Notes: generated by a model not told the origin, from the letters alone. A stretch of 64,000 nt of DNA from Candidatus Methylacidiphilales bacterium (GCA_033875315.1 JANRJG010000009.1:124001-188000), one strand, 5' to 3'; counted from the first letter of the stretch, positions 9,454 to 18,706 are shown. Translations and numbers: made by a program.

Positions 9454-12400
9454 TCAGGCCGAGTAGGCCAGATTGGGGCGCAACCAACGCTCCACCTCCC
9501 CAACCGAAGAAGTCTTACGGCGCGCGTAGTCCGAAACCTGGTCGGCCTGCAACGGGCCGACGGCAAAATACCGGGCTTCGGGGTGGGCAAAATACCACCC
9601 GCTGACGGAGCTGGCCGGTGTCATGGCAAAGCTTTCGGTCAAACGCACGCCGATCCGCTCGGACACTTGCAGCAATCGGAACAACTTACCCTTCTCCGTA
9701 TGGTCGGGGCAGGCCGGATAGCCGGGGGCCGGACGGATACCGCGGTAACGCTCCCGGATCAGATCTTCCTGGCTCAGATCTTCCGCATGGCCGTAACCCC
9801 ATGCCTTCCGGGCCTGTAAGTGCAGGTATTCGGCAAAAGCCTCGGCCAGCCGGTCGGCCAGGGCCTTGGACAAAATCGATTGATAATCATCATGCCGGGC
9901 TTCGAATTCGGCACAAAGCGCTTCCAAGCCATGACCCGCGGTGACGGCGAACGCCCCCAAGTGATCGCGCCGTCCACTTCCGCCCGGGGCGATGAAGTCG
10001 GCCAGAGCGTAGTTGGGCTTGCCCGGCTGCTTGGCCAACTGCTGTCGCAGGGTCAGCAAACGCTCGCATTCACGCCCGCTTCCCCCCGGTTCGGTCAACA
10101 CGATGTCATCGCCTTCGGCATGGGCCGGGAAGAAGCCCCAGACCGCCCGGGGCTGTAAAAGATCGTTTTCTGTGATCCGGCGCAACAACTCCTGCGCGTC
10201 CCGGAACAATTCCTTCGCCTGCACCCCCACCACCGCATCCTCCAGGATCTCCGGGTAACGCCCCCGCAGTTCCCATGCATGGAAGAATGGCGACCAATCG
10301 ATGAAGGGCACCAGATCGGCCGCCCGCACCCCAGTCACTTCCCTCACCCCGGTGAACTCCGGCTGCGGAATATCGACCGTGGACCAGTCGCAGGTGAACC
10401 GGTTGGCGCGCGCCGCTTCCAAAGCCAGCAGCTTCTGTGTCTCCTGCCGCTCGGCATGGATCCGCCGCGCCTCCTCCTGCGCGGCGCGTACCGTGGCCGT
10501 GTAGGACGGGGCGGTTTCCGGGTTGAGCAACTGGCCCGCCACCCCGACCACCCGGGAGGCATCGATGACATGGCAGGTCAGGTGGTCGTAATGCGGGGCG
10601 ATCTTGATGGCGGTGTGGGCGGCACTGGTCGTGGCACCACCAATGAGCAAGGGGACGGTGAATCCCCTGCGCTTCATCTCCTGCGCCACATGGACCATCT
10701 CGTCCAACGAAGGCGTGATCAGGCCGCTCAGGCCGACCAGGTCGGCCTTCTCTTCCATCGCGGCATCGAGGATTTTGTCGCACGACACCATGACACCGAG
10801 GTCGACGACCCGGTAGTTGTTGCAGGCCAGGACGACACCGACGATGTTCTTGCCGATGTCGTGCACATCACCCTTGACCGTGGCCATGAGGACGGTGCCC
10901 TGGGCCCGGGTGTCGGCGTTGGCGGCTTTCTCCGCTTCCATGAACGGGGTCAGGTAGGCCACGGCCTTCTTCATCACCCGTGCGCTCTTGACAACCTGCG
11001 GCAGGAACATCTTGCCCTCGCCAAAGAGGTCACCCACCACCTTCATCCCGTCCATCAGGGGGCCCTCGATGACCTGGAGCGGCCGGGCGAATTTCTGCCG
11101 GGCTTCCTCGGTGTCGGCATCGATGTGGGTGGTCAGGCCCTTGATCAGGGCGAACTTCAACCGTTCCTCGACCGTACCCGAGCGCCAGGCCTCGTCTTCT
11201 TTCGCGCGCGAGGTGTCCTGGCCCTTGAGCGATTCGGCGTATTCGACCAAGCGTTCGGTGGCGTCGGGACGGCGGTTGAGCAGGACATCTTCAACGCGCT
11301 CCAGCAAACCCGGTTCGATGTCCTGGTATACGGCAAGCATGCCGGCGTTGACGATGCCCATGTCGAGACCGGCGCGGATGGCGTGGTAAAGGAAGGCCGA
11401 ATGCATGGCCTCGCGCACCGGGTTGTTCCCGCGGAAGGAGAAGGACACGTTGCTGATCCCGCCGCTGACGCGGGCATGGGGCAGGTTCTGCTTGATCCAT
11501 CGCACGGCCTCGATGAAATCGACGGCATACTTGTTGTGCTCCTCGATGCCGGTGGCGACGGTCAGGACGTTCGGGTCGAAGATGATGTCCTCCGGCGGAA
11601 AACCCGCTTTCTGCGTCAGGAGCTCGTAGGCCCGGCGGCACACCTCGGTTTTGCGCTGGAAGTGGTCGGCTTGACCTAACTCGTCAAAAGCCATTACGAC
11701 CACCGCTGCCCCGTAGCGGCGGACCAGGCGGGCCTGGGCCAGGAACTTTTCCTCGCCTTCCTTGAGCGAAATGGAATTGACCACGCCCTTGCCCTGGAGG
11801 CATTTCAGTCCGGCTTCGATGACCGACCACTTCGAGCTATCGACCATGATGGGCACGCGGGCGATCTCGGATTCCACCGCCAGGAGGTTGAGGAACCGCG
11901 TCATGCACGCCTCGGAATCGAGCAGGCCCTCGTCGAAGTTGACGTCGATGATCTGGGCCCCGTTGTCGACCTGCTGCTTGGCCACGGCCAGGGCGGCCTC
12001 GTAGTCCCCCGCCTTGACCAGTTGGGCGAATTTGGGCGAGCCGGTGACGTTGGTGCGTTCGCCGATGTTGACGAAATTGGTCTCCGGACGGAGGGTGACG
12101 GCATCGAGGCCGCTCAAGCGCAGTGAGGGTGCGATCTGCGGAACCCGGCGTGGGCGGCAGTGTTTGACGAGACCGATCATGGCCTCGATGTGTGCGGGCG
12201 TCGTGCCGCAGCAACCACCAAGGAGGTTGAGCCAACCCTGCTCGGCCCATTCGCGAAGTTGCGGGGCCAGCGAGTCCGGGGTTTCCGGAAATCCCGTGGG
12301 GGAGAGCGGGTCGGGCAACCCGGCGTTGGGGTAGGCACTGAGGTAGACCGGGGCGGTATGCGATAGTTCCTCGATCAACGAACGCATTTCCTTCGGACCG

Positions 12401-13176
12401 AGGGCGCAATTCATGCCCACGCTCAACAACGGGACATGGGAGATGGAATTCCAGAAGGCCTCCACCGTCTGGCCCGTCACCCCGCGGTTGCTTCCGGCCT
12501 GGATGAAAGTGACCGAAGCCATGAGGGGAACGCGCTGGCGGCGCTCGTCGAGCAACTGCTCGATGGCGAAGAAAGCCGCCTTGGCGTTGAGGGTGTCGAA
12601 AATGGTCTCAACGATGAGGATGTCGGCCCCGCCGTCCAGGAGCCCGCGGGCCTGCTCACGGTAGGCGGCCACCAATTCATCATACGTCACTCCCCTCGCC
12701 CCGGGGTCGTTGACATCGGTGGAAATTGAGCTGGTCCGCGTGGTCGGTCCGATGGCCCCGGCGACGAAGCACCGTCGTGCGGTGAAGGCATCGACGGCGG
12801 CACGGGCATTGGCCGCTCCCGCCCGGGCCAGTTCGTAGGCCAGCGATTCCATGCCATAGTCGGCCAGGGAAATGGACTGGGAATTGAAGGTGTTGGTCTC
12901 GACAATGTCGGCCCCGGCTTCCAGATACTGCCGGTGGATGCCGGTGATGATGTCGGGACGCGTCAAATTGAGCAGATCCCCGAGGCCTTTGAGATCCTTG
13001 GGCCAATCTTGGAAACGGGTGCCGCGATAATCGGCTTCTGAAAGCTTGTACTGCTGGATCATCGTGCCCATGGCCCCGTCGATGAAGACCAGGCGTTCCT
13101 GCAAGAGCGTGCGCAGCGCCGTCTCGGCCTCACCGGCGGGAAGGGAGCTCCATGATGACAAAGGGGATGAAGACAT
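9454..13176 (-). CDS. metH: cobalamin-dependent methionine synthase
   Basis: A 1240-residue full-length MetH, which transfers the methyl group of 5-methyltetrahydrofolate to homocysteine through methylcobalamin. Domains in order: homocysteine-binding barrel (about 15-335) with zinc ligands in 'GMNCALG' (about 255) and 'GGCCGTT' (about 320); pterin-binding barrel (about 365-630) opening with '[14 protein letters not shown]'; B12-binding cap and Rossmann domain (about 660-900) with the cobalt-ligand His in 'DVHDIGKN' (about 772); and a C-terminal AdoMet activation domain (about 930-1240) with '[17 protein letters not shown]'. No domain is missing. It is a single-gene unit, convergent with nothing nearby, and its leader contains a possible S-adenosylmethionine-sensing structure. 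Confidence 0.98.
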   Translation of the reverse strand: MSSSPLSSWSSLPAGEAETALRTLLQERLVFIDGAMGTMIQQYKLSEADYRGTRFQDWPKDLKGLGDLLNLTRPDIITGIHRQYLEAGADIVETNTFNSQSISLADYGMESLAYELARAGAANARAAVDAFTARRCFVAGAIGPTTRTSSISTDVNDPGARGVTYDELVAAYREQARGLLDGGADILIVETIFDTLNAKAAFFAIEQLLDERRQRVPLMASVTFIQAGSNRGVTGQTVEAFWNSISHVPLLSVGMNCALGPKEMRSLIEELSHTAPVYLSAYPNAGLPDPLSPTGFPETPDSLAPQLREWAEQGWLNLLGGCCGTTPAHIEAMIGLVKHCRPRRVPQIAPSLRLSGLDAVTLRPETNFVNIGERTNVTGSPKFAQLVKAGDYEAALAVAKQQVDNGAQIIDVNFDEGLLDSEACMTRFLNLLAVESEIARVPIMVDSSKWSVIEAGLKCLQGKGVVNSISLKEGEEKFLAQARLVRRYGAAVVVMAFDELGQADHFQRKTEVCRRAYELLTQKAGFPPEDIIFDPNVLTVATGIEEHNKYAVDFIEAVRWIKQNLPHARVSGGISNVSFSFRGNNPVREAMHSAFLYHAIRAGLDMGIVNAGMLAVYQDIEPGLLERVEDVLLNRRPDATERLVEYAESLKGQDTSRAKEDEAWRSGTVEERLKFALIKGLTTHIDADTEEARQKFARPLQVIEGPLMDGMKVVGDLFGEGKMFLPQVVKSARVMKKAVAYLTPFMEAEKAANADTRAQGTVLMATVKGDVHDIGKNIVGVVLACNNYRVVDLGVMVSCDKILDAAMEEKADLVGLSGLITPSLDEMVHVAQEMKRRGFTVPLLIGGATTSAAHTAIKIAPHYDHLTCHVIDASRVVGVAGQLLNPETAPSYTATVRAAQEEARRIHAERQETQKLLALEAARANRFTCDWSTVDIPQPEFTGVREVTGVRAADLVPFIDWSPFFHAWELRGRYPEILEDAVVGVQAKELFRDAQELLRRITENDLLQPRAVWGFFPAHAEGDDIVLTEPGGSGRECERLLTLRQQLAKQPGKPNYALADFIAPGGSGRRDHLGAFAVTAGHGLEALCAEFEARHDDYQSILSKALADRLAEAFAEYLHLQARKAWGYGHAEDLSQEDLIRERYRGIRPAPGYPACPDHTEKGKLFRLLQVSERIGVRLTESFAMTPASSVSGWYFAHPEARYFAVGPLQADQVSDYARRKTSSVGEVERWLRPNLAYSA

Positions 13177-13183
13177 ATCTTCG

Positions 13184-13208
13184 TATCATGATATATTGAT
13201 ATATATCA
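13184..13208 (-). promoter_or_regulatory. adjacent AT-rich palindromes just before metH
   Basis: Two perfect palindromes, TATCATGATA (13184-13193) and TGATATATATCA (13197-13208), lie 8-32 nt upstream of the metH ATG in otherwise GC-rich sequence. They could be a repressor operator or part of an expression platform covering the ribosome binding site. No regulator is identifiable in the window. Confidence 0.4.
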
Positions 13209-13225
13209 GAAGCAAAGCAAAAGTT

Positions 13226-13308
13226 CCGGGATAGTCGGCCGCAGGCGAACGGCCCGGCGGGAGGCACGGAAATTTTCCGTTGCCAAGGGGGCGGGGCCTT
13301 GGGTATGT
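13226..13308 (-). promoter_or_regulatory. candidate SAM-clan (SAM-I/SAM-IV-like) riboswitch in metH leader
   Basis: Read on the minus strand, the leader contains a stem CCAAG...CTTGG with a C-rich loop, then GGCAA, then a hairpin CGGAA-AAT-TTCCG, then TGCC. This reproduces the SAM-I/SAM-IV core in which GGCAA and UGC flank the P3 helix. Further on are a GGCCG...CGGCC hairpin and an enclosing CCGGG...CCCGG stem; the C-rich loop could form a pseudoknot with the later GGG. Placement before metH fits SAM feedback. Against it: the same DNA carries the likely tRNA-Glu promoter on the other strand, so part of the match (TTGCC) may be a -35 box. A covariance search would decide. Confidence 0.42.
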
Positions 13309-13309
13309 T
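13280..13309 (+). promoter_or_regulatory. probable sigma-70 promoter of tRNA-Glu
   Basis: TTGCCA (13280-13285) and TATGTT (13304-13309) are spaced 18 nt apart, and the predicted transcription start falls about 7-9 nt before the tRNA 5' end at 13324. The promoter overlaps, on the opposite strand, the structured leader of metH. Confidence 0.55.
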
Positions 13310-13323
13310 TTCCCTTCCTCAGC

Positions 13324-13396
13324 GACCCTATCGTCTAGAGGCCTAGGACACTTCCCTTTCACGGAAGATGCACGGGTTCGAATCCCGTTAGGGTCA
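13324..13396 (+). tRNA. tRNA-Glu (anticodon TTC)
   Basis: A 73-nt cloverleaf. The acceptor arms GACCCTA (13324-13330) and TAGGGTC (13389-13395) pair completely, followed by discriminator A at 13396. The anticodon arm is CTTCC-CTTTCAC-GGAAG, giving anticodon TTC. The T arm is ACGGG-TTCGAAT-CCCGT. The 3' CCA is not encoded and must be added. Insertion-sequence remnants begin within 200 nt downstream. Confidence 0.97.
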
Positions 13397-13605
13397 TTCC
13401 TCTCTTTCTCCTTAAGTCCCTGTGGTTTACAGAGGTAGAATCGGAAAAAGGTCTCCAACAGTTTACACGATTTTGCCCATTTTTCCCTGTAATGACGGAG
13501 GGCTTCTCAATACAATGACCGCTGAGGGAGCACGAAATCAACACGCCAAAGCTGGCCACCGTTTCCAAGAAATCTGCCAAATGCAGTCGTTTACCAGTAG
13601 CACGG
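13397..13605. other. no recognisable gene
   Basis: About 200 nt after the tRNA with no supported coding region. An open frame through 13186-13458 on the minus strand is only the antisense of the tRNA. The start of the following transposase remnant may reach back to about 13543 in the same frame, but that part is not recognisable. Confidence 0.5.
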
Positions 13606-13740
13606 GAAAAGCTTGAAGCTTGGCGGCAAGATTATAACAGACAGAGACCCATGGGGGTATAGGCGGATCGGGCCCCGGTTGATTTCCTCAAGGCCATAAA
13701 AAAACCAACAACAAAACGGACTGCGAAGCCCAAAGACTAA
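13606..13740 (+). pseudogene. IS3-type transposase (OrfB) C-terminal remnant
   Basis: The frame starting at 13606 reads EKLEAWRQDYNRQRP, the characteristic end of IS3-family OrfB integrases just before the usual 'HS/G-xL' and 'P.EF' motifs. It then has an in-frame TAG and continues as ADRAPVDFL to a stop at 13738-13740. The catalytic core is missing and no matching N-terminal part is visible upstream, so this is a dead fragment. The 250 nt that follow (13741-13993) hold nothing I recognise. Confidence 0.7.
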
Positions 13741-13993
13741 AGTTCAACCCTGTCTAGTTTGCAGAATTGCTCAATGGTGCGGTGAGCGGTGTGGCCACGC
13801 GATGTAAGCCCGCTGGAGCAGGCAGGCCGTCATGATGTTCTTTTAGGGTCTTGTGCGCACTGCGACATTTGTTTAAAGCGTAAGCTTCATTGTTTTGTAC
13901 GAAGCCCGCTGCCTGCAAGCCTCTCTCGACGCCATTGCCCAGGCCTCATCCTGGGCAATATCTTACCGCCATCGGTTTCCTGAAAAATACACC

Positions 13994-14012
13994 TTAGAGC
14001 CTATCCGAATAA
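13994..14012 (+). repeat. IS terminal inverted repeat, left
   Basis: The 19-bp sequence TTAGAGCCTATCCGAATAA is exactly inverted at 14852-14870. Confidence 0.95.
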
Positions 14013-14809
14013 CCCTGTTTGCTTGAAGATGAGGACGGCGAAGGCCAGATGGCCGAAGGCTTCGTAGTTGGCGCATTTCTTGGCCGAGCGGATGAGCAGG
14101 GAGCGGAAGCGATTGCTCCAGGAGTGTGAGCGTTCCACCACCCAGCGTCTGGCTTTGTGGCCGCGCTTCTTTTGTCTTATCTCTTCTTTACGGGTGCGCA
14201 TATGGAGGCGCAGCCCATGCTGGCGTGCGAGTTGTTCGGTCACCGGATAGTCGTATCCCTTGTTCAGACACAAGCCCCCTTTGTCCGCAGGCGGCGGCAC
14301 AATCAAACCCCACAGGGTTGATTCAAGCAGCCGGTGGTCATTGGTGTTGGCTGCGGCGCAGACTAAAGCCAGGGGCACGCCGGCGGCTTCGGTCAGCAGG
14401 CTTCGTTTGCTTTCCCGGCTTGCTGCGGTCGGTGGGGTTGGGCCCGGTTTTTTTCCCCTCCCAAGGGCGCTTTGCCCATGGTGCCATCCACACAAAGATA
14501 AGACCAATCCAGGCCCCGGAGTTGGTCGTATTCTTCCACCGCTACCTTCCACAACCGTTGCCAAACCCCTTGGCGAACCCATTGTTGGAAGCGGTCATGC
14601 GCGGTGCTGTGGGGGCACAGACCCGTGTCATCCAGCGCGGACCACTGGCAGCCGGTGCGCAAAAGAAAGAAAATGGCGTCGGCACAGTCCTTGTCCGGAC
14701 GCCGGGGGCGTCCTCCCCCAAACCGGTGGGTGTTGATCCGCTCGGGAAGGACCTTTTCCATTTTTTCCCAGAGTGGGACGGGCATGTGGTATCCAAGTTT
14801 TTTAACCAT
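14001..14809 (-). CDS. IS427-type transposase made by -1 frameshift (OrfA 14393-14809, OrfB to 14001)
   Basis: OrfA (138 codons, start 14809) carries the N-terminal DNA-binding part and the first catalytic Asp, 'CVDGTMGKAPLGGEK'. The second frame supplies 'ESKRSLLTEAAG', 'CLNKGYDY' and 'WVVERSHSWSNRFR', which holds the catalytic Glu. The frames join at the classical slippery heptamer A_AAA_AAC inside the GGGGAAAAAAACC run (near 14450), where a -1 slip gives a continuous protein of about 260 residues. The second Asp of the DDE triad, normally 'DKGYD' in this group, reads Asn (codon AAC). This copy may therefore be inactive despite an intact frame. The -1 product is inferred from family practice. 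Confidence 0.85.
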
Positions 14810-14851
14810 CCCCAGTTTGTGCCTGAACGGAGGAACTTTGTACAGAAAGAG

Positions 14852-14870
14852 TTATTCGGATAGGCTCTAA
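14852..14870 (-). repeat. IS terminal inverted repeat, right
   Basis: The sequence TTATTCGGATAGGCTCTAA is the exact reverse complement of 13994-14012. Confidence 0.95.
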
Positions 14871-14933
14871 GCGCGAAAGCGCCCCGGAGGGCCGCACGCT
14901 GTGCGGCTTGGTCGCAGGGCCTGCGACCCTCCG
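14871..14933. repeat. multi-hairpin intergenic element beside the IS
   Basis: Directly after the IS come GCGC-GAAA-GCGC (14871-14882, a GNRA-loop hairpin) and then an enclosing stem CGGAGG (14885-14890) / CCTCCG (14928-14933) that contains two hairpins, CCGCAC-gct-GTGCGG (14892-14906) and GTCGCAG-ggc-CTGCGAC (14911-14927). The result is a compact three-way junction. It could be a REP-like intergenic repeat or a small structured RNA. No coding potential is seen. Confidence 0.6.
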
Positions 14934-15104
14934 ATTGAAACAGGCTCATTCAATATGATTTGATATGACATTCATTTTAAGTTGGGCTGTTTGTTTTTTC
15001 CATCTCCGGTACAGGGAGGGGCGCAGCCTCGACAGAAGATGGAGGCTCCGCTGCAACCATCTGGGGCACTGGCCACGCAGGTTTTCATGCGGACGGATGT
15101 TGTT

Positions 15105-15455
15105 CTAGTCCAGCCAGAAGTCCTCAATGTCCACCCGTGCTTCAGTCATTGTCCACTTCGTTATCTAGTTGAGACATTCGTCCGGAACTTGCCATGCAAT
15201 CGTTCCACAATCCCGTTCGGCCGGGGACTGCCCGGATCAATGCTGATCGTTTTGATGGTGTTTTGTTTGAACCATGCCTGAATGATATTGGCAATAAACT
15301 CACTGCCGCTGTCCAAGCGCAGATAATACAGGGACCGTGTTGCCCGGGGCCTTGGCTAACCAATCCGGCATATCCTGGCTTTTCAAGGCTGGCCGGCCCG
15401 CAACACGTGGCACGCGGGTGTATTCATCCAGGATAGGCGGCATTCCCAGTCGGAT
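15105..15455 (-). pseudogene. IS3-type transposase (OrfB) remnant, frameshifted
   Basis: On the minus strand, near 15449-15400, one frame reads PPILDEYTRVPRVAGRPAL. A second frame continues YYLRLDSGSEFIANIIQAWF and ISIDPGSPRPNGIVERLHGK, the catalytic D-D-E core of IS3-family integrases. A stop follows at 15161-15163, and a third frame reads TEARVDIEDFWLD before another stop. At least two frameshifts and missing ends make it a dead remnant, in opposite orientation to the IS3-type tail at 13606. Confidence 0.75.
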
Positions 15456-15862
15456 AATGCAGTACACCGCGAAGTGCGTGGAGAACGCGAGGCAGAAACT
15501 TACGGTATTGAGGGCTCTATAAAGCAGTTCAAACGCATTACAGATGAATTAAGTCTTACTGATCGGTGACTAAAAAGTTGCCTGAAAATCCTTATGTCTT
15601 AGCAATCTTACAATTGTTAGTTATTAGCACCTTGGGCAGAGGCCAAGGGCTTCTTCCTGCATCTATCAAAAGACAGCTCCAAGGTTATGGAGCTGGGTAA
15701 AAACAGGCACAGGGTTGTCGAACGAGTCACATCCTGTCTCAACCTATATAGAAAACTCATGATGCGTTGCGAGATAAAAGCCGATAGCTACACACGCAGG
15801 GTCGTCTCAATTTACGGATGAGTTTTAAGGCGCGTTGTCGCCATTTCAAAAGGGGGTCGGTA
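15456..15862. other. gene-free stretch with two hairpins
   Basis: About 400 nt with no credible gene. Two stem-loops are visible: CCTTGG...CCAAGG (15630-15648) and CAGCTCCA-aggtta-TGGAGCTG (15674-15695). Read on the minus strand, the second is followed by a short T-rich stretch and could terminate transcripts from the ABC ATPase gene ending at 15863, though it lies 170 nt downstream. Confidence 0.4.
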
Positions 15863-17017
15863 TCACACGATGGCCTTCTCACTCGCCTTGTCAAAAAATC
15901 GTGCCTTCTCCATGTCGGTGACCAAAGTGAGCCGCCTTCCAATAGCATCCTTGCCCATGGCCCGGCGGGAACGGGCAACGACAGGGTGCGAACCGGTATT
16001 GAAATTGTAATAGGTCTCCGGACCCATGGGTTCGATGACCTCTAATTGGGCCTGAAAGGCCCCTACAGGGGGGATCTCCTGGCCCTCGGCCAGCAAATCC
16101 AGATTCTCCGGGCGCAGACCAAGCACTACCGGCTTGTTTTCGTGCGTCGCCAACTTGCGTGCCAATTCCCCATCCAGGACAATTGCAAGAGCGGCACTTT
16201 CTGAGCCCGCCTTTTTTTGTTCATGGAAGCAAAGCGATCCTCCGTTTCGGGTGATGGTTCCCTGGATGAAATTCATAGCCGGACTACCGATGAAGCCGGC
16301 GACAAAAAGATTGGCCGGCTCATTGTAGATGGTGAGCGGCTCCGCGATTTGCTGGACCTTCCCCATTTTCATGACCACGATCCTGTCAGCCATCGTCATC
16401 GCCTCCACCTGGTCATGGGTGACGTAGATCATGGTGCTGCTCAAGGTGCGGTGGAGTTTGGAAATTTCGGTTCGCATCTCCACACGCATTTTGGCATCAA
16501 GGTTGGACAAGGGCTCGTCGAAGAGGAAAGCCTTGGGCTGCCGAACGATGGCCCGGCCGAGGGCCACGCGTTGCCGCTGGCCACCGGAAAGCGCCTTGGG
16601 CTTGCGCTCTAGAAGATTGTCAGGCTCAGAAAGTCCAAGGATGCGGGCAGCCTCGCTCACCCTGCGCTCGATCTCTGGACGGGGTGTCTTGCGCAGTTCC
16701 AAGCCGAAAGCCATGTTTTTGTAGACCGACATGTGAGGATAAAGTGCGTAATTCTGGAAGACCATGGCAATGTCCCTGTCCTTGGGCGGAACGTCATTGA
16801 TGACTTTGCCATCGATAAAAATGCGGCCTTTGCTGATTTCCTCCAGGCCGGCAATCATGCGCAGGGTGGTGGTTTTGCCGCAACCAGAAGGACCCACTAG
16901 AACCATGAATTCACGGTCCTCGATTTCAAAGTGGGCGTCGTCCACGGCGACTTTCTCCGTACGGTTTTTCTCCCCGGGATATATCTTATAGAGATGTTCA
17001 ATAATGACTTTGGCCAT
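15863..17017 (-). CDS. ugpC: sugar ABC transporter ATPase (UgpC/MsmK/MalK type)
   Basis: A 384-residue ATPase that powers CUT1-type sugar importers. Visible motifs are Walker A GPSGCGKTT (about 42-50), Q-loop VFQNYALYPHM (about 86), signature LSGGQRQR (about 144), Walker B AFLFDEP (about 162) and H-loop THDQ (about 198). A C-terminal TOBE-like regulatory region (about 240-370) has 'VVLGLRPENL'. ATPases of this type often serve several transporters; here it lies 1.9 kb away from, and opposite to, the binding protein and permease genes, so it is the obvious partner but may be shared. No gene for it is duplicated in the window. Confidence 0.95.
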   Translation of the reverse strand: MAKVIIEHLYKIYPGEKNRTEKVAVDDAHFEIEDREFMVLVGPSGCGKTTTLRMIAGLEEISKGRIFIDGKVINDVPPKDRDIAMVFQNYALYPHMSVYKNMAFGLELRKTPRPEIERRVSEAARILGLSEPDNLLERKPKALSGGQRQRVALGRAIVRQPKAFLFDEPLSNLDAKMRVEMRTEISKLHRTLSSTMIYVTHDQVEAMTMADRIVVMKMGKVQQIAEPLTIYNEPANLFVAGFIGSPAMNFIQGTITRNGGSLCFHEQKKAGSESAALAIVLDGELARKLATHENKPVVLGLRPENLDLLAEGQEIPPVGAFQAQLEVIEPMGPETYYNFNTGSHPVVARSRRAMGKDAIGRRLTLVTDMEKARFFDKASEKAIV

Positions 17018-17275
17018 GGCGTCTTTCTTTGCGGTGTGTTTTGCCCTTAATATAGGCCGGCAGATGGGCGGTCAGTGCGGCATTGATGGTTCCGAATCAA
17101 AAGTCCGGAGTAGTGATAAAAATAGAGTAATGGATTTGTCGAACCATGTGAATACCCGGTTTTGCATCTCCTTTTTTTGCGAAGAGGGATCTTGATCCAA
17201 CGGCTCAGCCATCGATCCTGCGTCGTGTAGAGGAAGAGTGCCCATTCCGCGAACTCATGGCTCTAAGCACCCCGA

Positions 17276-18562
17276 TCAGCCTGTTCTCAGTTGCGCCACT
17301 CTGACAACAAGCTGAGTTCCATATGGATATCCCGTGCAATCCACGGCACAAAGCCCTTTGCCAACGTCCTGGGTCCACGAAAGCGATTCATCACTGTCCA
17401 ACCATCGGGCCGCGACTATTTTCTGATTTAGCCCGCGGATCGCCCGCAATCCGCCCGATCCACCGCCGACCGTCACATGCTCATTGCCTTTGATGGGGAG
17501 ATTGAAAGCAAAGTAATAAAAGTCCTTTCCCGCCCGCAAGAGAAAATCCTTTCCCTGGCATTGAACCCCCGGCACCGGTTTGCCCTCACGCACAGAGCTC
17601 CCAAACAACTTGAGCCAATCGCCCACCCGTCGCAATGCGGCCGCCTCATATTCTGGAACCCCCCCCTGGGCAGTCGGTCCGACATTGAGCAGGTAGTTGG
17701 CTCCGACTTTGCGCGACAGACAAAGGGTCTCTATGATCTGGGCGGGAGAGAGGTAGTTCAGGTCACGGCTCCCTATACCCCAATGCGCATTCATGGTCTG
17801 GCACATCTCACCTGCAATGTACTTTTTCCAACCCGACCGGTCGGGCATGGTGGGCAAACCCTGCTCGAATGTGGTGCTGTCGATCTCGGGGTGGCCCAAT
17901 GCCCCCTCGGCACCAATCCCGGTGTTGTTGATGATCAGGGCCTGCGGTTGGTGTTTGCGGATGAGGGCATAAAGTCGGTCTTCTTTCCAATCCGCCGCTT
18001 TGTACGCCCAGTTTCCATCAAACCAGAAACCCCCGATCTCACCGTAGTGCCGGCAAAGGATCTCAACCGAAGCATGGAGATAATCCAAGTACCGCGGGAA
18101 ATCCGCACCCCCGTCAGGCTCCGGCTTCCAGGATGATTTCGCCCACCACTGCCAGTCAATCGTGGTGTGATAAAGAAATGGAACCAATTTCTCCGCCCGG
18201 CAGGCTTCGACGAATTCCAACACCAAGTCACGCCGCGCCGGAGAGTGTGGGGCGTCGAAGGTAGACAGTCCGCGCGTGTCGTAGAGAGAAAAACCCTCGT
18301 GATGGCGCGTGGTTAAGGTCATGTAGCGCATTCCGGCCTCTCTGGCCAGCCGGGCCCAACGACGCGCGTCAAATTCTTTCGCTGTGAACGTTTTCTGGAG
18401 ACGGTTGTATTTTGAGGCAGGAATGCGCTGGTGCAGCATCACCCACTCTCCCTCCCCCAATTGGGAATACAGCCCCCAATGAATGAACATGCCATAGGCC
18501 AATTTTTCAAAGCGGGCGATGCGTGATTCAGGTTTGGGAACAAGAAGAGGTGTCTTTTTCAT
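17276..18562 (-). CDS. GH29 alpha-L-fucosidase
   Basis: About 428 residues; I prefer the ATG at 18562 to the TTG two codons earlier. Family motifs are clear: 'YGMFIHWGLYS' (about 24-34), 'LTTRHHEGFSLYDT' (about 82-95) and 'GGFWFDGNW' (about 177-185), whose Asp is the expected nucleophile of this retaining enzyme. No signal peptide is seen, so it probably works in the cytoplasm on imported fucosylated oligosaccharides. It is divergent from the transporter operon and shares a 355-nt regulatory region with it. The 258 nt between this gene and the ATPase gene hold no obvious feature. Confidence 0.93.
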   Translation of the reverse strand: MKKTPLLVPKPESRIARFEKLAYGMFIHWGLYSQLGEGEWVMLHQRIPASKYNRLQKTFTAKEFDARRWARLAREAGMRYMTLTTRHHEGFSLYDTRGLSTFDAPHSPARRDLVLEFVEACRAEKLVPFLYHTTIDWQWWAKSSWKPEPDGGADFPRYLDYLHASVEILCRHYGEIGGFWFDGNWAYKAADWKEDRLYALIRKHQPQALIINNTGIGAEGALGHPEIDSTTFEQGLPTMPDRSGWKKYIAGEMCQTMNAHWGIGSRDLNYLSPAQIIETLCLSRKVGANYLLNVGPTAQGGVPEYEAAALRRVGDWLKLFGSSVREGKPVPGVQCQGKDFLLRAGKDFYYFAFNLPIKGNEHVTVGGGSGGLRAIRGLNQKIVAARWLDSDESLSWTQDVGKGLCAVDCTGYPYGTQLVVRVAQLRTG

Positions 18563-18697
18563 GATCAAGGTGGAAGATGCTGCGGATGCCCCTCGTGTCT
18601 GAGAATTTTACCACAAAGCACCTTCTTCTCGTTTGCTATACTACCATCAAACCAACAGCCTCGATTCTTACCATCTCATTTCTTTCATTGCAACACA

Positions 18698-18706
18698 TGT
18701 ATCAGT
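18698..18706 (+). promoter_or_regulatory. operator-like motif TGTATCAGT, copy 1
   Basis: One of two copies in the 355-nt divergent region 18569-18923. It lies 130 nt upstream of the fucosidase start. The same nonamer occurs at 18845 and, inverted, at 34746. It is a candidate site for a carbohydrate regulator. Confidence 0.4.

Larger units (their letters stand above)
13994..14870 (-). mobile_element. complete IS5-family (IS427-type) insertion sequence
   Basis: The element is bounded by perfect 19-bp inverted repeats, TTAGAGCCTATCCGAATAA at 13994-14012 and its reverse complement at 14852-14870. The outermost TTA/TAA probably includes the duplicated TA target, leaving an IS of about 873 bp, a normal size for the IS427 group. 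Inside is one two-frame transposase on the minus strand. It inserted in a non-coding zone between the tRNA-Glu gene and the sugar-transport genes. The identical termini suggest a fairly recent arrival, although the transposase carries a suspicious active-site change. Confidence 0.92.

Noticed and set aside
10279-11679. 466-codon open frame on the plus strand
   Set aside because: Antisense of metH, rich in His/Gly/Asp; metH is certain, so this is a shadow.
13400-15860. possible small toxin-antitoxin or phage genes in the IS zone
   Set aside because: Short open frames there have no start context or family features; transposase remnants explain the recognisable parts.
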